Source of the DNA: Gordonia paraffinivorans NBRC 108238
Lineage (GTDB): Bacteria; Actinomycetota; Actinomycetes; Mycobacteriales; Mycobacteriaceae
Length of the DNA: 64,000 nt
Assembly: GCF_000344155.1 (NCBI RefSeq)
Contig: NZ_BAOQ01000019.1
Coordinates: forward strand, 1 to 64,000
Direction: 5' to 3'
Part shown: positions 56,874-64,000 of the stretch, one piece after another
How the letters are laid out: every line of letters begins with the position of its first letter
Position numbering within the stretch: position 1 is the first letter of the stretch
Made by a program: the position numbers and the translations under genes
The notes under the pieces: generated by a model
The model's input: only the letters and a program-made list of their open reading frames with translations
The model's database searches: none
Told to the model about the DNA's origin: nothing

Positions 56874-58457
56874 TCACCGGGCTCGCTCCTGCCGCGTGAG
56901 CACGACCCGCCGTTCGATCCCGATCCGCGCCAGGAACCCCGCGTCGTGGGACACGACCACCAGGGCGCCCCGCCAACTCTCCAATGCCCCGACCAGCTGC
57001 GTGACCGTGTCGAGGTCGAGGTTGTTGGTCGGCTCGTCGAGGATCAGCAGCTTCGGGGTCGGGTCGCCGAGGAGCGCGTCGGCGAGTGCGACCCGCAGCT
57101 TCTCGCCCCCGGACAGCTCGCCCAGCGTGCGTTCGGCGCGGTTGCCGCGGAACAGGAACCGCGCCAGGTGCGCCCGCACCTCCTGGGTGGAGATGTCGGG
57201 ATGGCGTGCCGCGACATGCCCGGCGATCGACGCCGACGGGTCGTCGAAGACGATCTGCTGCGGCACGAACGCGTAGGGCACGACGATCCGCTCGCGGTCG
57301 ATCAGGTCGGCGATCAGCGTGGACTTGCCCGCTCCGTTCGGGCCGGTGAGCGCGATCCGCTCGGGCCCGTCGACGCGCAGCCGGTCGTCGACGACGACCT
57401 GCGCGCGCGGGGCGACCTCGACCTCGGGGACGACGATCCGCGCGGTGCGGTCGTCGCGGACCTCCTCGCGCGCGGCGTCGAGGCGTGTGGCCGCCTCGTC
57501 GACGTCGGTCCGGTGCATGTTCCGCAGCTTGCCCGCCGACACCTGGGCCTCGCTGCGGCGCTTGTGCGCGATGATCCTCGGCACCCGTTTCTCGCGTTCC
57601 GCGGTGGCTGCGGTTCGAGCGCGGCGATCGAGCTTGATCTGCGCCTCGACGAGCTCGCGCCGCTGTTTGCGCAGGTCACCGGCGGCGTTGGCGACCGCTG
57701 CCGCCGCGGCCTGCTGCTCGGCGTCGACGACCTCGCGGTAATGCGAGTAGGGGCCGCCGAACACCCGCACCTCGCCCCGGTACAGCTCCAGGGTGGCATC
57801 CACGCGTTCGAGGAGCTCGAGGTCGTGACTGACCACGACGACCGTGCCGGCGAAGTGTTCGATGGCGTCGAAAAGCCGTGCACGCGAGTCGGTGTCGAGA
57901 TTGTTCGTCGGCTCGTCGAGCAGGAGCAGCGACGGGCGCCGCATGAGGGCCGCCACGATGGACAGCAGCGTCGCCTCGCCGCCGGACATCGAGCCGACGG
58001 CGCGGTCGAGGTCGGGCGGCAGGCCCATCTGTGCCAGCAGGGCAAGGGCCCGTTCTTCGACGTCCCACTCGTCGCCGACGATCTCGAAGTCGTCGGGGTC
58101 GACCGATCCGTTCTCGATGCGGCGAAGCGCCGACCGGACGTCTGCGATGCCCAGTGCGGCGTCGACCGTCGCGCGCGGATCGGACTGCGGGTCCTGCGTC
58201 ACCAGGCCCACCTCGGCGTCGGCACCGGCGGACAGGGTGATGCTGCCCGACGCCGGTTCGAGGCGACCCGCGAGCAGCGCCAGCAACGTAGACTTGCCTG
58301 CGCCGTTGGCGCCGATGAGCGAGTACGTCCCCGCGTTCAGCGTGAGGTCGAGGTGGTCGAAGACGGCGGTGCCGTCCGGCCAGGCGAACGAGACATCGGA
58401 CAACAAGACCGACGATGCGGTCGACGGGTTGCGGAAAGGGGAGGTGGAAGCAGACAC
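56874..58457 (-). CDS. ABC-F protein, probable ribosome protection type
   Basis: The 527-residue protein has two ABC ATPase domains without membrane helices: Walker A GANGAGKST and GPNGAGKST, signatures MSGGEATLL and LSGGEKLRV, Walker B LLLDEPTNNLD and LILDEPTNNLD. A charged inter-domain linker (about residues 235-340) would reach the ribosomal exit-site region. Short linker-type ABC-F proteins of this sort include antibiotic-resistance factors. The GTG start has AGGAG 6 bases upstream, and part of that site is in a stem. The upstream promoter, leader frame and hairpins (58466-58608) strongly suggest inducible expression. Confidence 0.88.
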   Translation of the reverse strand: MSASTSPFRNPSTASSVLLSDVSFAWPDGTAVFDHLDLTLNAGTYSLIGANGAGKSTLLALLAGRLEPASGSITLSAGADAEVGLVTQDPQSDPRATVDAALGIADVRSALRRIENGSVDPDDFEIVGDEWDVEERALALLAQMGLPPDLDRAVGSMSGGEATLLSIVAALMRRPSLLLLDEPTNNLDTDSRARLFDAIEHFAGTVVVVSHDLELLERVDATLELYRGEVRVFGGPYSHYREVVDAEQQAAAAAVANAAGDLRKQRRELVEAQIKLDRRARTAATAEREKRVPRIIAHKRRSEAQVSAGKLRNMHRTDVDEAATRLDAAREEVRDDRTARIVVPEVEVAPRAQVVVDDRLRVDGPERIALTGPNGAGKSTLIADLIDRERIVVPYAFVPQQIVFDDPSASIAGHVAARHPDISTQEVRAHLARFLFRGNRAERTLGELSGGEKLRVALADALLGDPTPKLLILDEPTNNLDLDTVTQLVGALESWRGALVVVSHDAGFLARIGIERRVVLTRQERAR

Positions 58458-58465
58458 ACGGACTC

Positions 58466-58517
58466 CTGAAGTGGTCGGGATTCACCGGCGAGATCACGCC
58501 GGCCGGGGCCACTTCAG
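58466..58517 (-). promoter_or_regulatory. Attenuator hairpins of the ABC-F leader
   Basis: In the minus-strand RNA CTGAAGTGG (58517-58509) pairs perfectly with CCACTTCAG (58474-58466), whose last CAG is the start of the CAGGAG ribosome site of the ABC-F gene. Nested inside is CCGGCG-TGATCT-CGCCGG. The upstream arm lies within the leader reading frame, so a ribosome in the leader would open the stem and free the site. Confidence 0.65.
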
Positions 58518-58547
58518 CTGTTCATCGTGTGAGATCACTCCTCGCAT
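58494..58547 (-). CDS. 17-residue leader peptide of the ABC-F gene
   Basis: An ATG at 58545-58547 opens a frame encoding MRGVISHDEQLKWPRPA and stopping with TGA in the loop of the inner hairpin. Codons for Leu-Lys-Trp form the 5' arm of the outer stem. It lies between a good promoter and the ABC-F start, 37 bp upstream of the latter. Its own ribosome site is poor. This layout is like erm and antibiotic-induced ABC-F leaders, where a drug-stalled ribosome changes RNA folding. A coincidental short frame cannot be excluded. Confidence 0.5.
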   Translation of the reverse strand: MRGVISHDEQLKWPRPA

Positions 58548-58579
58548 GTCGGGAAGCCGCCGAAGGCGACGACAACTCC

Positions 58580-58608
58580 ACGGTAGCGCGGCACGCGTGG
58601 CCCGCCAA
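58580..58608 (-). promoter_or_regulatory. Promoter of the ABC-F leader and gene
   Basis: On the minus strand TTGGCG (58608-58603), a 17-base spacer and TACCGT (58585-58580) match the actinobacterial housekeeping consensus. Start of transcription is expected near 58573, giving a leader of about 115 bases. Confidence 0.6.
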
Positions 58609-58706
58609 CGGGTTTTCTCGACGGGGTACTTCCCGGCCGGGTTCTTCCCGACCCGCGCTCCCACCGCCGGTTTTCCCCACCGCGTCGCCTCCACCGGTGA
58701 CATCGC

Positions 58707-58712
58707 TACGGT
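58707..58712 (+). promoter_or_regulatory. -10 element, leaderless promoter of crotonase gene
   Basis: TACGGT ends 7 bases before the ATG at 58720. Confidence 0.55.
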
Positions 58713-58719
58713 TGAGGGC

Positions 58720-59727
58720 ATGTCCTTCATCCGCACCTCGGTGAGCAACGGCGTCGGTGAGATCGTCCTCGATCGGCCGAAGGCCCTGAACGCGCTGGAC
58801 CAGACCATGATCGACGAGATGTACCGGACTCTCGGCGAGTGGGGCGACGACGACTCGATCGAGACGGTCCTCGTCACCTCGGTGAGCGACCGCGCCTTCT
58901 GCGCGGGCGGCGATATCAAGTCGATCCGCGAGTACGCGCTGAACGGGGACTCCGCCGCCATCAGCCGGTACTTCCGGAGTGAGTACCGGCTCGACCAGCT
59001 GATCGCCGAATACCCCAAGCCCTACGTCGCCCTCATCGACGGCGCCGCGATGGGCGGAGGCCTCGGCATCAGCGTCCACGGAGAGATCCGCGTGGTCACC
59101 GAGAAGGCGATGATCGCGATGCCCGAGACCGCGATCGGCTTCTTCCCGGACATCGGCTCCACCTACTTCCTGCCCCGGCTGCCCGACGGCGTCGGCATGT
59201 GGCTCGGTCTCACCGGTGCCCGCATCCACGGCATCGACGCCGTGGCCATCGGTCTCGCAACGCATTTCGTGTCCTCGGCCGATCTGCCCGCGGTCGCCGG
59301 ATCGATCCGCGCCGGCGAGGACCTCGTCGACGCGCTGGCGAAGTCGGGGACGTCGGAAACCAGCGACGTGCCGCTGCGCAAGATCGGGGAGTACTTCGCC
59401 GACGACAACGTCGCCGCGATCATCGGCGGCCTCCGCGGCGCGGTCGGCGACGAGTGGGCGCAGGAGATGGTCGGACTGCTCGAGAAGGCCTCGCCGACGA
59501 GCCTCTGGGTCACCGCCGCGATGCTCGACGCGGGCGCCCACTCGGGTCTCGACGAGTGCTTCGACCGCGAACTGCATGCGGCAGAACAGATCACGAAGAC
59601 GCACGACTTCGCCGAAGGCGTGCGGGCGGTGTTGGTCGACAAAGATCGCAACCCCAGGTTCGATCCGGCCTCCGTCGACGACGTCGACCCGAAGCTGGTG
59701 GCGCGTATCGTCGGCGAGTCGGTGTAG
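58720..59727 (+). CDS. Crotonase-family 3-hydroxyisobutyryl-CoA hydrolase
   Basis: The 335-residue product has the crotonase fold with RAFCAGGDIKSI, the MGGGLGISVHG oxyanion segment and MPETAIGFFPDIGSTYFLPRL, the pattern of HIBYL-CoA hydrolases of valine breakdown. The longer C-terminal half (compared with ~255 residues of hydratases) also fits that group. No other valine-pathway gene is adjacent, though the acyl-CoA genes upstream may take part. The ATG follows a leaderless -10. Confidence 0.88.
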   Translation: MSFIRTSVSNGVGEIVLDRPKALNALDQTMIDEMYRTLGEWGDDDSIETVLVTSVSDRAFCAGGDIKSIREYALNGDSAAISRYFRSEYRLDQLIAEYPKPYVALIDGAAMGGGLGISVHGEIRVVTEKAMIAMPETAIGFFPDIGSTYFLPRLPDGVGMWLGLTGARIHGIDAVAIGLATHFVSSADLPAVAGSIRAGEDLVDALAKSGTSETSDVPLRKIGEYFADDNVAAIIGGLRGAVGDEWAQEMVGLLEKASPTSLWVTAAMLDAGAHSGLDECFDRELHAAEQITKTHDFAEGVRAVLVDKDRNPRFDPASVDDVDPKLVARIVGESV

Positions 59728-59735
59728 TCCGCTCG

Positions 59736-60533
59736 CTACGGCCTGAGCTCGAACCAGCCGCCGAGGAGCACGGTGTCGGCCGTCGCCCCCGGATCCGGCT
59801 GCGGCGCCGCCGACGACTCGTCCGCGTCGAAGGGCACGTCGTCGTCGGGAGCGAACGGATTCGCGTCGACCCGCGTCGCCGCCGGACACGTGAACGAGCC
59901 GGCCGCGAGCTTGCCCGACATCGCGGTCAGCGCGAGCTGACAGGCGGGCGAGTGGTGGTAGACGCCGTCGACCGACACACCGATCTGCGCGTTGATCGGC
60001 CGCAGCAGCGGGCCGGCCGTCGGACGGGGACCGCCGCCCGCGGGCGGGACGATCCCTCCGGTGAGTTCGCTGATGACGAACTCGATCTGGGCGCCGTCGG
60101 TCCCGGCGCCCTTGAACACGAACAGGAGTGAGTCCGGAGGGACGTCGGGCTGCTGCGGGCCCCAGCGCTCGAACTCGTAGCAGCGCGACTCGGGTTCGGC
60201 ATCTGGTCCCGGCGCGCCGGATTCCGTCGCCTTGGGTGTCGCCGAGGTGGTGGCCCCGGGCGGCGATCCGGGCGGTGGGGGAGCCTGCGAGATCGCGATT
60301 CGGATGCTCCCGGTCGAGAACTTCAGGTTCTGGCCGCTGCGGTCGACCGAACCCTGGGGCGGGGTCTGTGCGCACGCCTCCGGATCGACGGGGCGCGAGG
60401 CCGGGGTCGTGGTCGTCGCCGACGACCCGGCGCTCGGGGTCTCGTCTGCGCCGCACCCTCCGACGAGGACGGCCACCGCCGAGACCGAGGCCAGCACGCC
60501 GAGGGCGCGGGTGCACACGCTGGGAAGCCTCAT
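59736..60533 (-). CDS. Lipoprotein of unknown function
   Basis: The 265-residue product has a lipoprotein signal peptide with the lipobox LVGGC near residue 26, then a Ser/Thr/Pro-rich tether. A soluble domain with four further cysteines follows, in pairs that may form disulfides outside the membrane. I do not recognise the family. The ATG at 60531-60533 lies 12 bp after the prfC stop, so the two genes are probably co-transcribed. Confidence 0.78.
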   Translation of the reverse strand: MRLPSVCTRALGVLASVSAVAVLVGGCGADETPSAGSSATTTTPASRPVDPEACAQTPPQGSVDRSGQNLKFSTGSIRIAISQAPPPPGSPPGATTSATPKATESGAPGPDAEPESRCYEFERWGPQQPDVPPDSLLFVFKGAGTDGAQIEFVISELTGGIVPPAGGGPRPTAGPLLRPINAQIGVSVDGVYHHSPACQLALTAMSGKLAAGSFTCPAATRVDANPFAPDDDVPFDADESSAAPQPDPGATADTVLLGGWFELRP

Positions 60534-60544
60534 CGGTGCAACGG

Positions 60545-62149
60545 TCAGTCCGCCGCCGCGACGAGCGGCTCGAGCGTCAGGTCGGGATGTTCTTTCTCGA
60601 TGTACTGCAGTCGCCACTTGTCGCTGAACAGCGCCAGGATCGCGCCGTCGGTGCGGGTGAACACCTCGACGCCCCGCTGACGGTCGAGTTCGGGTGCGCT
60701 CTCCGCGTCGGTCCGGCGGGCGATCGTGTACCCGAGCGGCTCGATGATGGTGTCGACGTTGAACTCCGCCTTCATGCGCGCGGTCATGACCTCGAACTGC
60801 ATCGGGCCGACGGCTGCGAGCACCGGCGACATCTCGCCGCGCGTGTCGTTGCGCAGCACCTGCACGACGCCCTCGCTGTCGAGCTGATCCATCGCCTTGC
60901 GGAACTGCTTGTACTTGTCGGCCGTCGTCGCGCGCAGCGCCGAGAAGTGCTCGGGCGCGAAGGACGGGATCGGCGGGAACTGGACCTTCGGGCCGTCGTA
61001 CAGGGTGTCGCCGGGGGCGAGTGCGGTCGCGTTGACCAGGCCGACGACGTCGCCGGGGTAGGCGGTGTCGACGGTCGAGCGGTCACGCCCGAACACGGCC
61101 TGGGCGTACTTGGTGGCGAACGGCTTTCCGGTCTGGGCGTGGGTGACGACCATGCCGCGCTCGAACTCGCCGGAGACGATCCGCATGTACGCCAGGCGAT
61201 CCCGGTGGCTGGCATCCATACCGGCCTGCACCTTGAAGACGACGGCCGAGAACGGGTCGGTCACCTGCCGCTCGCCGCCCTCGACGTCGGTGCGCGGGCC
61301 GGGCGGCGGCGCCAGTTCGACGAGGGTCTCGAGCAGTTGGCGCACGCCGAAGTTCAGCATCGCCGAGGCGAAGATCATCGGCGAGGTCTGCCCGGCGAGG
61401 AACAGCTCCTGGTCGTGGTCCTGGCCCATCTCGGAGAGCAATTCGCTCTCCTCCACGGCCGCGGTCCACGCGTCGCCCTCGCGCTCGGCCGCGGCGTCGG
61501 CGCTCATGATCTCCTCGGGCGCGATCTTGGCGCCGCCCGCGGTGCGGGTGAAGTGGACGTACTCGCCGGTCCGCCGGTCGAGCAGGCCGCGGAAGTCGCC
61601 GGCGATGCCCACCGGGAAGAACAGCGGCGTCGGCACCAGGCCGATGCGTTCGGTGATCTCGTCGATCAGCTCGAGCGGCGTCTGGCCGGGCCGGTCCCAC
61701 TTGTTGATGACGGTGATGACCGGGATGCCGCGGTGGCGACACACCTGGAACAGTTTCAGCGTCTGCGGCTCGAGGCCCTTCGCCGCGTCGATGAGCATGA
61801 CCGCGGCGTCGACCGCGGTCAGCACACGGTAGGTGTCCTCGGAGAAGTCGGCGTGGCCGGGGGTGTCGACGAGGTTGATGACGCTCGGGACACCCGGCTC
61901 GCTGTGCTCGGCGAGGTAGTTGAACTGCAGGGCGGTCGAGCTGACGGAGATGCCGCGGGCCTTCTCCATCTCCATCCAGTCGGAGACGGTGGACTTGCGT
62001 CCGGCCTTGCCGTGGATCGCACCCGCCTCGCTGATCATGCGCGCATGCAACGCCAACGCCTCGGTCATCGTCGACTTACCGGCGTCCGGATGGGAGATGA
62101 TCGCGAAGGTACGTCGGCGCTTGACCTCGGATGCGACGTCAGAACTCAC
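60545..62149 (-). CDS. prfC: Peptide chain release factor 3
   Basis: The 534-residue GTPase recycles RF1/RF2 from the ribosome. G-motifs are clear: ISHPDAGKST (G1), the switch region with RGISVSS (G2), DTPGHADFSEDTYR (G3) and NKWD (G4), followed by the RF3 C-terminal domains. The GTG at 62147-62149 is chosen because TAGCCT ends 8 bases upstream and the length then agrees with E. coli RF3. A lipoprotein gene follows. Confidence 0.94.
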   Translation of the reverse strand: MSSDVASEVKRRRTFAIISHPDAGKSTMTEALALHARMISEAGAIHGKAGRKSTVSDWMEMEKARGISVSSTALQFNYLAEHSEPGVPSVINLVDTPGHADFSEDTYRVLTAVDAAVMLIDAAKGLEPQTLKLFQVCRHRGIPVITVINKWDRPGQTPLELIDEITERIGLVPTPLFFPVGIAGDFRGLLDRRTGEYVHFTRTAGGAKIAPEEIMSADAAAEREGDAWTAAVEESELLSEMGQDHDQELFLAGQTSPMIFASAMLNFGVRQLLETLVELAPPPGPRTDVEGGERQVTDPFSAVVFKVQAGMDASHRDRLAYMRIVSGEFERGMVVTHAQTGKPFATKYAQAVFGRDRSTVDTAYPGDVVGLVNATALAPGDTLYDGPKVQFPPIPSFAPEHFSALRATTADKYKQFRKAMDQLDSEGVVQVLRNDTRGEMSPVLAAVGPMQFEVMTARMKAEFNVDTIIEPLGYTIARRTDAESAPELDRQRGVEVFTRTDGAILALFSDKWRLQYIEKEHPDLTLEPLVAAAD

Positions 62150-62157
62150 GAGATCCG

Positions 62158-62163
62158 AGGCTA
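62158..62163 (-). promoter_or_regulatory. -10 element, leaderless promoter of prfC
   Basis: TAGCCT on the minus strand ends 8 bases before the GTG at 62149. Confidence 0.5.
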
Positions 62164-62206
62164 CTCGGCTGGTCGGGGGCCTCCAAACCGGCGGCCACAC
62201 GGCAGG

Positions 62207-62245
62207 TGCGGCAACTGGTGCCGGATGGCGAGACCAGATGCCGCA
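62207..62245. repeat. Palindromic repeat, upstream copy
   Basis: TGCGGCAACTGGT (62207-62219) pairs with ACCAGATGCCGCA (62233-62245) at 12 of 13 positions. The left arm and its flank match the palindrome at 63164-63212 at about 18 of 21 bases, so the two copies flank the DUF559-type gene. The right arm includes that gene's possible ATG. Confidence 0.6.
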
Positions 62246-63161
62246 ATCTCAGATGCCGGAACCGGCCAGGGCTCGGCGGCGTCCAATCCGCGTGCAGACG
62301 CCACCGGGCCTTCGACGCCACGCACTCGGCCGTGACGGAGTGTTCACCATCGGCGACGCCGTCGAACATGGACTCACCAGGTCAGGAGTCCACCGGCGCT
62401 TGAAGGCCGGACTCTGGACGCCGCATTCGCGCGGGGTCTACACCCTCGCCGACCATCCCGTCACCGCACGGACCCGAGCACGCCTGGCCGTGGCCGCGGC
62501 CGGCAAGAACGCCGTCTTGTCCGGGCTGGGGGCCGCCTGGTGGCACAAGATCGTCGACGATCCGCCGAAGAGGTTCACCGTCACGGCGCCTCGCAGCCGT
62601 CACGGCACTCGGATCGAAGACGTCCGGGTGCGCTACCGGACACTCGACGACGCGGAGACGGTCACGAGGGATCATCTGCCGATCACATGTTTGCCGCTGA
62701 CGGTGTTGGAGGCGGCGGTGGAGGGAGACAGCCAGATCCTCGACAACGCGCTGCTCCTGCGCCGTGTCTCGATCGAGCAGTTGTGCAAGGCCGGGCGCCG
62801 TCGTCGAAACAAGGAAGACGCCGCGGAGATCGCAGCGTTGATCGCGCGCGTCGGCGAGGGTGCTCGGTCGGAGGCGGAGCGTCGGGCGGTTGCGGTCTTG
62901 CGCCAAGCCGGACTCAGCGGCTTCGTCTGTAACCACCCCGTCGGCGGGTACTTCGTGGATGTGGCCTACCTCGACGCGCTGCTGGCCGTCGAGATCGACG
63001 GCATGGCCTTCCATCGCGACGCCGACACGTTCCAGCGCGACCGTCGGCGCCGAAACGAACTCATCGCGCTCGGATGGACCGTCCTCAATTTCACCTGGGC
63101 AGATCTGCAGGAGCGGCCCGAGTACGTCGTCGCGTGCGTCCGCACGGCGCTCGACGTCTGA
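62238..63161 (+). CDS. AbiEi-like / DUF559 nuclease-like protein
   Basis: The product (307 residues from the ATG at 62238) begins with an AbiEi-type winged-helix segment (DGVFTIGDAVEHGLTRSGVH ... GLWTPHSRGVYTL). It ends with a DUF559/Vsr-like domain of the PD-(D/E)xK nuclease fold. The latter has an aspartate in YFVDVAYLD, the LAVEIDGMAFH acidic pair and the LIALGWTVLNFTWADL end. Such proteins are often annotated as type IV antitoxins, but no partner toxin gene is adjacent. A GTG at 62292 is an alternative start that would leave the palindrome outside the gene. Related palindromes flank it. Confidence 0.75.
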   Translation: MPQSQMPEPARARRRPIRVQTPPGLRRHALGRDGVFTIGDAVEHGLTRSGVHRRLKAGLWTPHSRGVYTLADHPVTARTRARLAVAAAGKNAVLSGLGAAWWHKIVDDPPKRFTVTAPRSRHGTRIEDVRVRYRTLDDAETVTRDHLPITCLPLTVLEAAVEGDSQILDNALLLRRVSIEQLCKAGRRRRNKEDAAEIAALIARVGEGARSEAERRAVAVLRQAGLSGFVCNHPVGGYFVDVAYLDALLAVEIDGMAFHRDADTFQRDRRRRNELIALGWTVLNFTWADLQERPEYVVACVRTALDV

Positions 63162-63163
63162 CG

Positions 63164-63212
63164 ACAGATGCGGCAATTGGTTCCGCTCTCCGAAACCAAC
63201 TCCCGCATCTGT
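63164..63212. repeat. Palindromic repeat, downstream copy
   Basis: Perfect 10-bp outer arms ACAGATGCGG / CCGCATCTGT, then inner TTGGTT / AACCAA, form a 49-base near-perfect palindrome beginning 2 bases after the stop of the DUF559-type gene. It could act as bidirectional terminator with the convergent fabH, but its likeness to the copy at 62207 points to a mobile or repeated element. Confidence 0.7.
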
Positions 63213-63238
63213 GAAAAGTTGTCGGCGACGCTGATGTC

Positions 63239-64000
63239 CTACTCGAACGGCACCGGCGGCAGCTTGACCACCTGCGAGGCGTACGAGAGCCCGGCACCGA
63301 AGCCGAGCAGCAGGGCGGTCTGGCCGGGCTGGGCCTTGCCGGTGGAGAGCAGGTCCTCCATGGCGAGCGGGATCGACGCTGCGGAGGTGTTGCCGGTGTA
63401 CTCGATGTCGTTGGCGACGACGGCGTCCTCGCGCAGCTTCAGGCTCCGGGCGAGGAGTTCGTTGATGCGGGCGTTGGCCTGGTGCGGGACGAAGACGTCG
63501 AGATCCTCGGCGCCGATCTTGGCGGCCTCGAGGGCGCGGTGGGCGACCTTGCCCATCTCGAAGGCGGCCCAGCGGAAGACCGCGGTGCCCTCGAGGCGCA
63601 GGTAGGGGCGCTGCTTGCGGTCGCTGTCGAGGAAGGTCACCCAGTCGAGGTCCTGGCGGATGGCGTTGAACTGCGAGCCGTCCGAGCCCCAGACGACCGG
63701 GCCGAGCTCCTGCTCCTCGGTGGGGCCGACGACCACGGCGCCGGCGCCGTCGCCGAAGATGAAGCAGTTGGTGCGGTCGGTCATGTCGAGCGTGACCGAG
63801 AGCTGCTCGGCGCCGATGACCAGCACGTGGGTGGCGCTGCCGCCGCGGATCATGTCCGACGCCAGGGCCATGCCGTAGCCGAAGCCGGCGCAACCGACGG
63901 TGACGTCGAAAGCGGGGACGCCGTTGGCGCCGAGTTCGGTGGCGACCTTGGTCGCACCCGCCGGGGTCAGGAGCAGGTGCGTGTTGGTCGCGAGGATCAC
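63239..64000 (-). CDS. fabH: 3-oxoacyl-ACP synthase III (partial)
   Basis: The 3' part (about 253 codons) of a KAS III gene runs off the window end; its N-terminal ~80 residues are missing. The catalytic Cys (VGCAGFGYG), His (VPHQANARI) and Asn ([10 protein letters not shown]) are all present, as is the C-terminal [13 protein letters not shown]. FabH condenses acyl-CoA with malonyl-ACP; in mycobacteria it links FAS-I products to mycolate elongation by FAS-II. It is convergent with the DUF559-type gene. Confidence 0.94.
   Translation of the reverse strand: MILATNTHLLLTPAGATKVATELGANGVPAFDVTVGCAGFGYGMALASDMIRGGSATHVLVIGAEQLSVTLDMTDRTNCFIFGDGAGAVVVGPTEEQELGPVVWGSDGSQFNAIRQDLDWVTFLDSDRKQRPYLRLEGTAVFRWAAFEMGKVAHRALEAAKIGAEDLDVFVPHQANARINELLARSLKLREDAVVANDIEYTGNTSAASIPLAMEDLLSTGKAQPGQTALLLGFGAGLSYASQVVKLPPVPFE

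Noticed and set aside
62238..63161. Type IV toxin-antitoxin pair
   Set aside because: The AbiEi-like N-terminus is present but no AbiEii-type nucleotidyltransferase gene is adjacent; the neighbours are prfC and fabH.

Overview
The window is high-GC DNA with codon use and gene content typical of Mycobacteriales, closest in feel to Gordonia and its relatives. Evidence for this is a mycothiol-dependent maleylpyruvate isomerase-type protein, an F420-dependent LLM oxidoreductase, RpfB, an actinobacterial protein O-mannosyltransferase and a mycobacterial-type FprB. The order pmt, rsmI, pabB, metG, tatD, rpfB, ksgA, ispE matches the Rv1002c to Rv1011 region of Mycobacterium tuberculosis as I remember it, with extra genes inserted. 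The assignment is inference; no rRNA, tRNA, CRISPR array or intact insertion sequence was seen.

Layout. 1-5242: small metabolic genes, a transporter, and a ferredoxin-fused FprB-type reductase next to an AurF-like diiron oxygenase. 5507-13766: the most unusual locus. Five co-oriented, tightly packed genes encode a FAD oxidoreductase with a proline-rich N-terminus, a four-helix membrane protein, a zinc-ribbon/FHA protein, a CPA2-type cation/proton antiporter and a soluble pseudokinase. A convergent gene encodes a second, membrane-anchored pseudokinase. A short IS256-type transposase remnant lies just beyond. 13888-21715: universal stress protein, SoxR, patatin-like phospholipase, MFS transporter, arginine deiminase, GntR regulator and BCCT transporter. 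21791-40366: the conserved housekeeping block, interrupted by a GAF regulator, a MerR/HEAT pair, a GH65 phosphorylase with its HAD phosphomutase, a PhzF protein, and an F420 enzyme plus a second HAD. 40454-44354: a secreted lipase, an ABC-F ATPase and a secreted SGNH hydrolase.

44566-55485 is a fatty-acyl or related acyl-CoA degradation region. Two divergent modules each pair acyl-CoA dehydrogenase(s) with a thiolase and an SDR, followed by two LysR regulators and an enoyl-CoA hydratase. 55573-60533 holds an MBL hydrolase, a second ABC-F protein, a HIBYL-CoA hydrolase-type crotonase and a lipoprotein. The second ABC-F gene has a well-formed promoter, a 17-codon leader reading frame and nested hairpins that include part of its Shine-Dalgarno sequence, which suggests induction by leader-peptide attenuation. 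60545-64000 holds prfC, an AbiEi/DUF559-type protein flanked by related palindromes, and the 3' part of fabH.

At least fourteen genes have a TANNNT -10 hexamer ending 6-8 bases before an ATG or GTG start, the arrangement expected for leaderless mRNAs. I used this to choose several start codons. Convergent gene pairs at 21.7, 49.2 and 52.8 kb are separated by strong hairpins.
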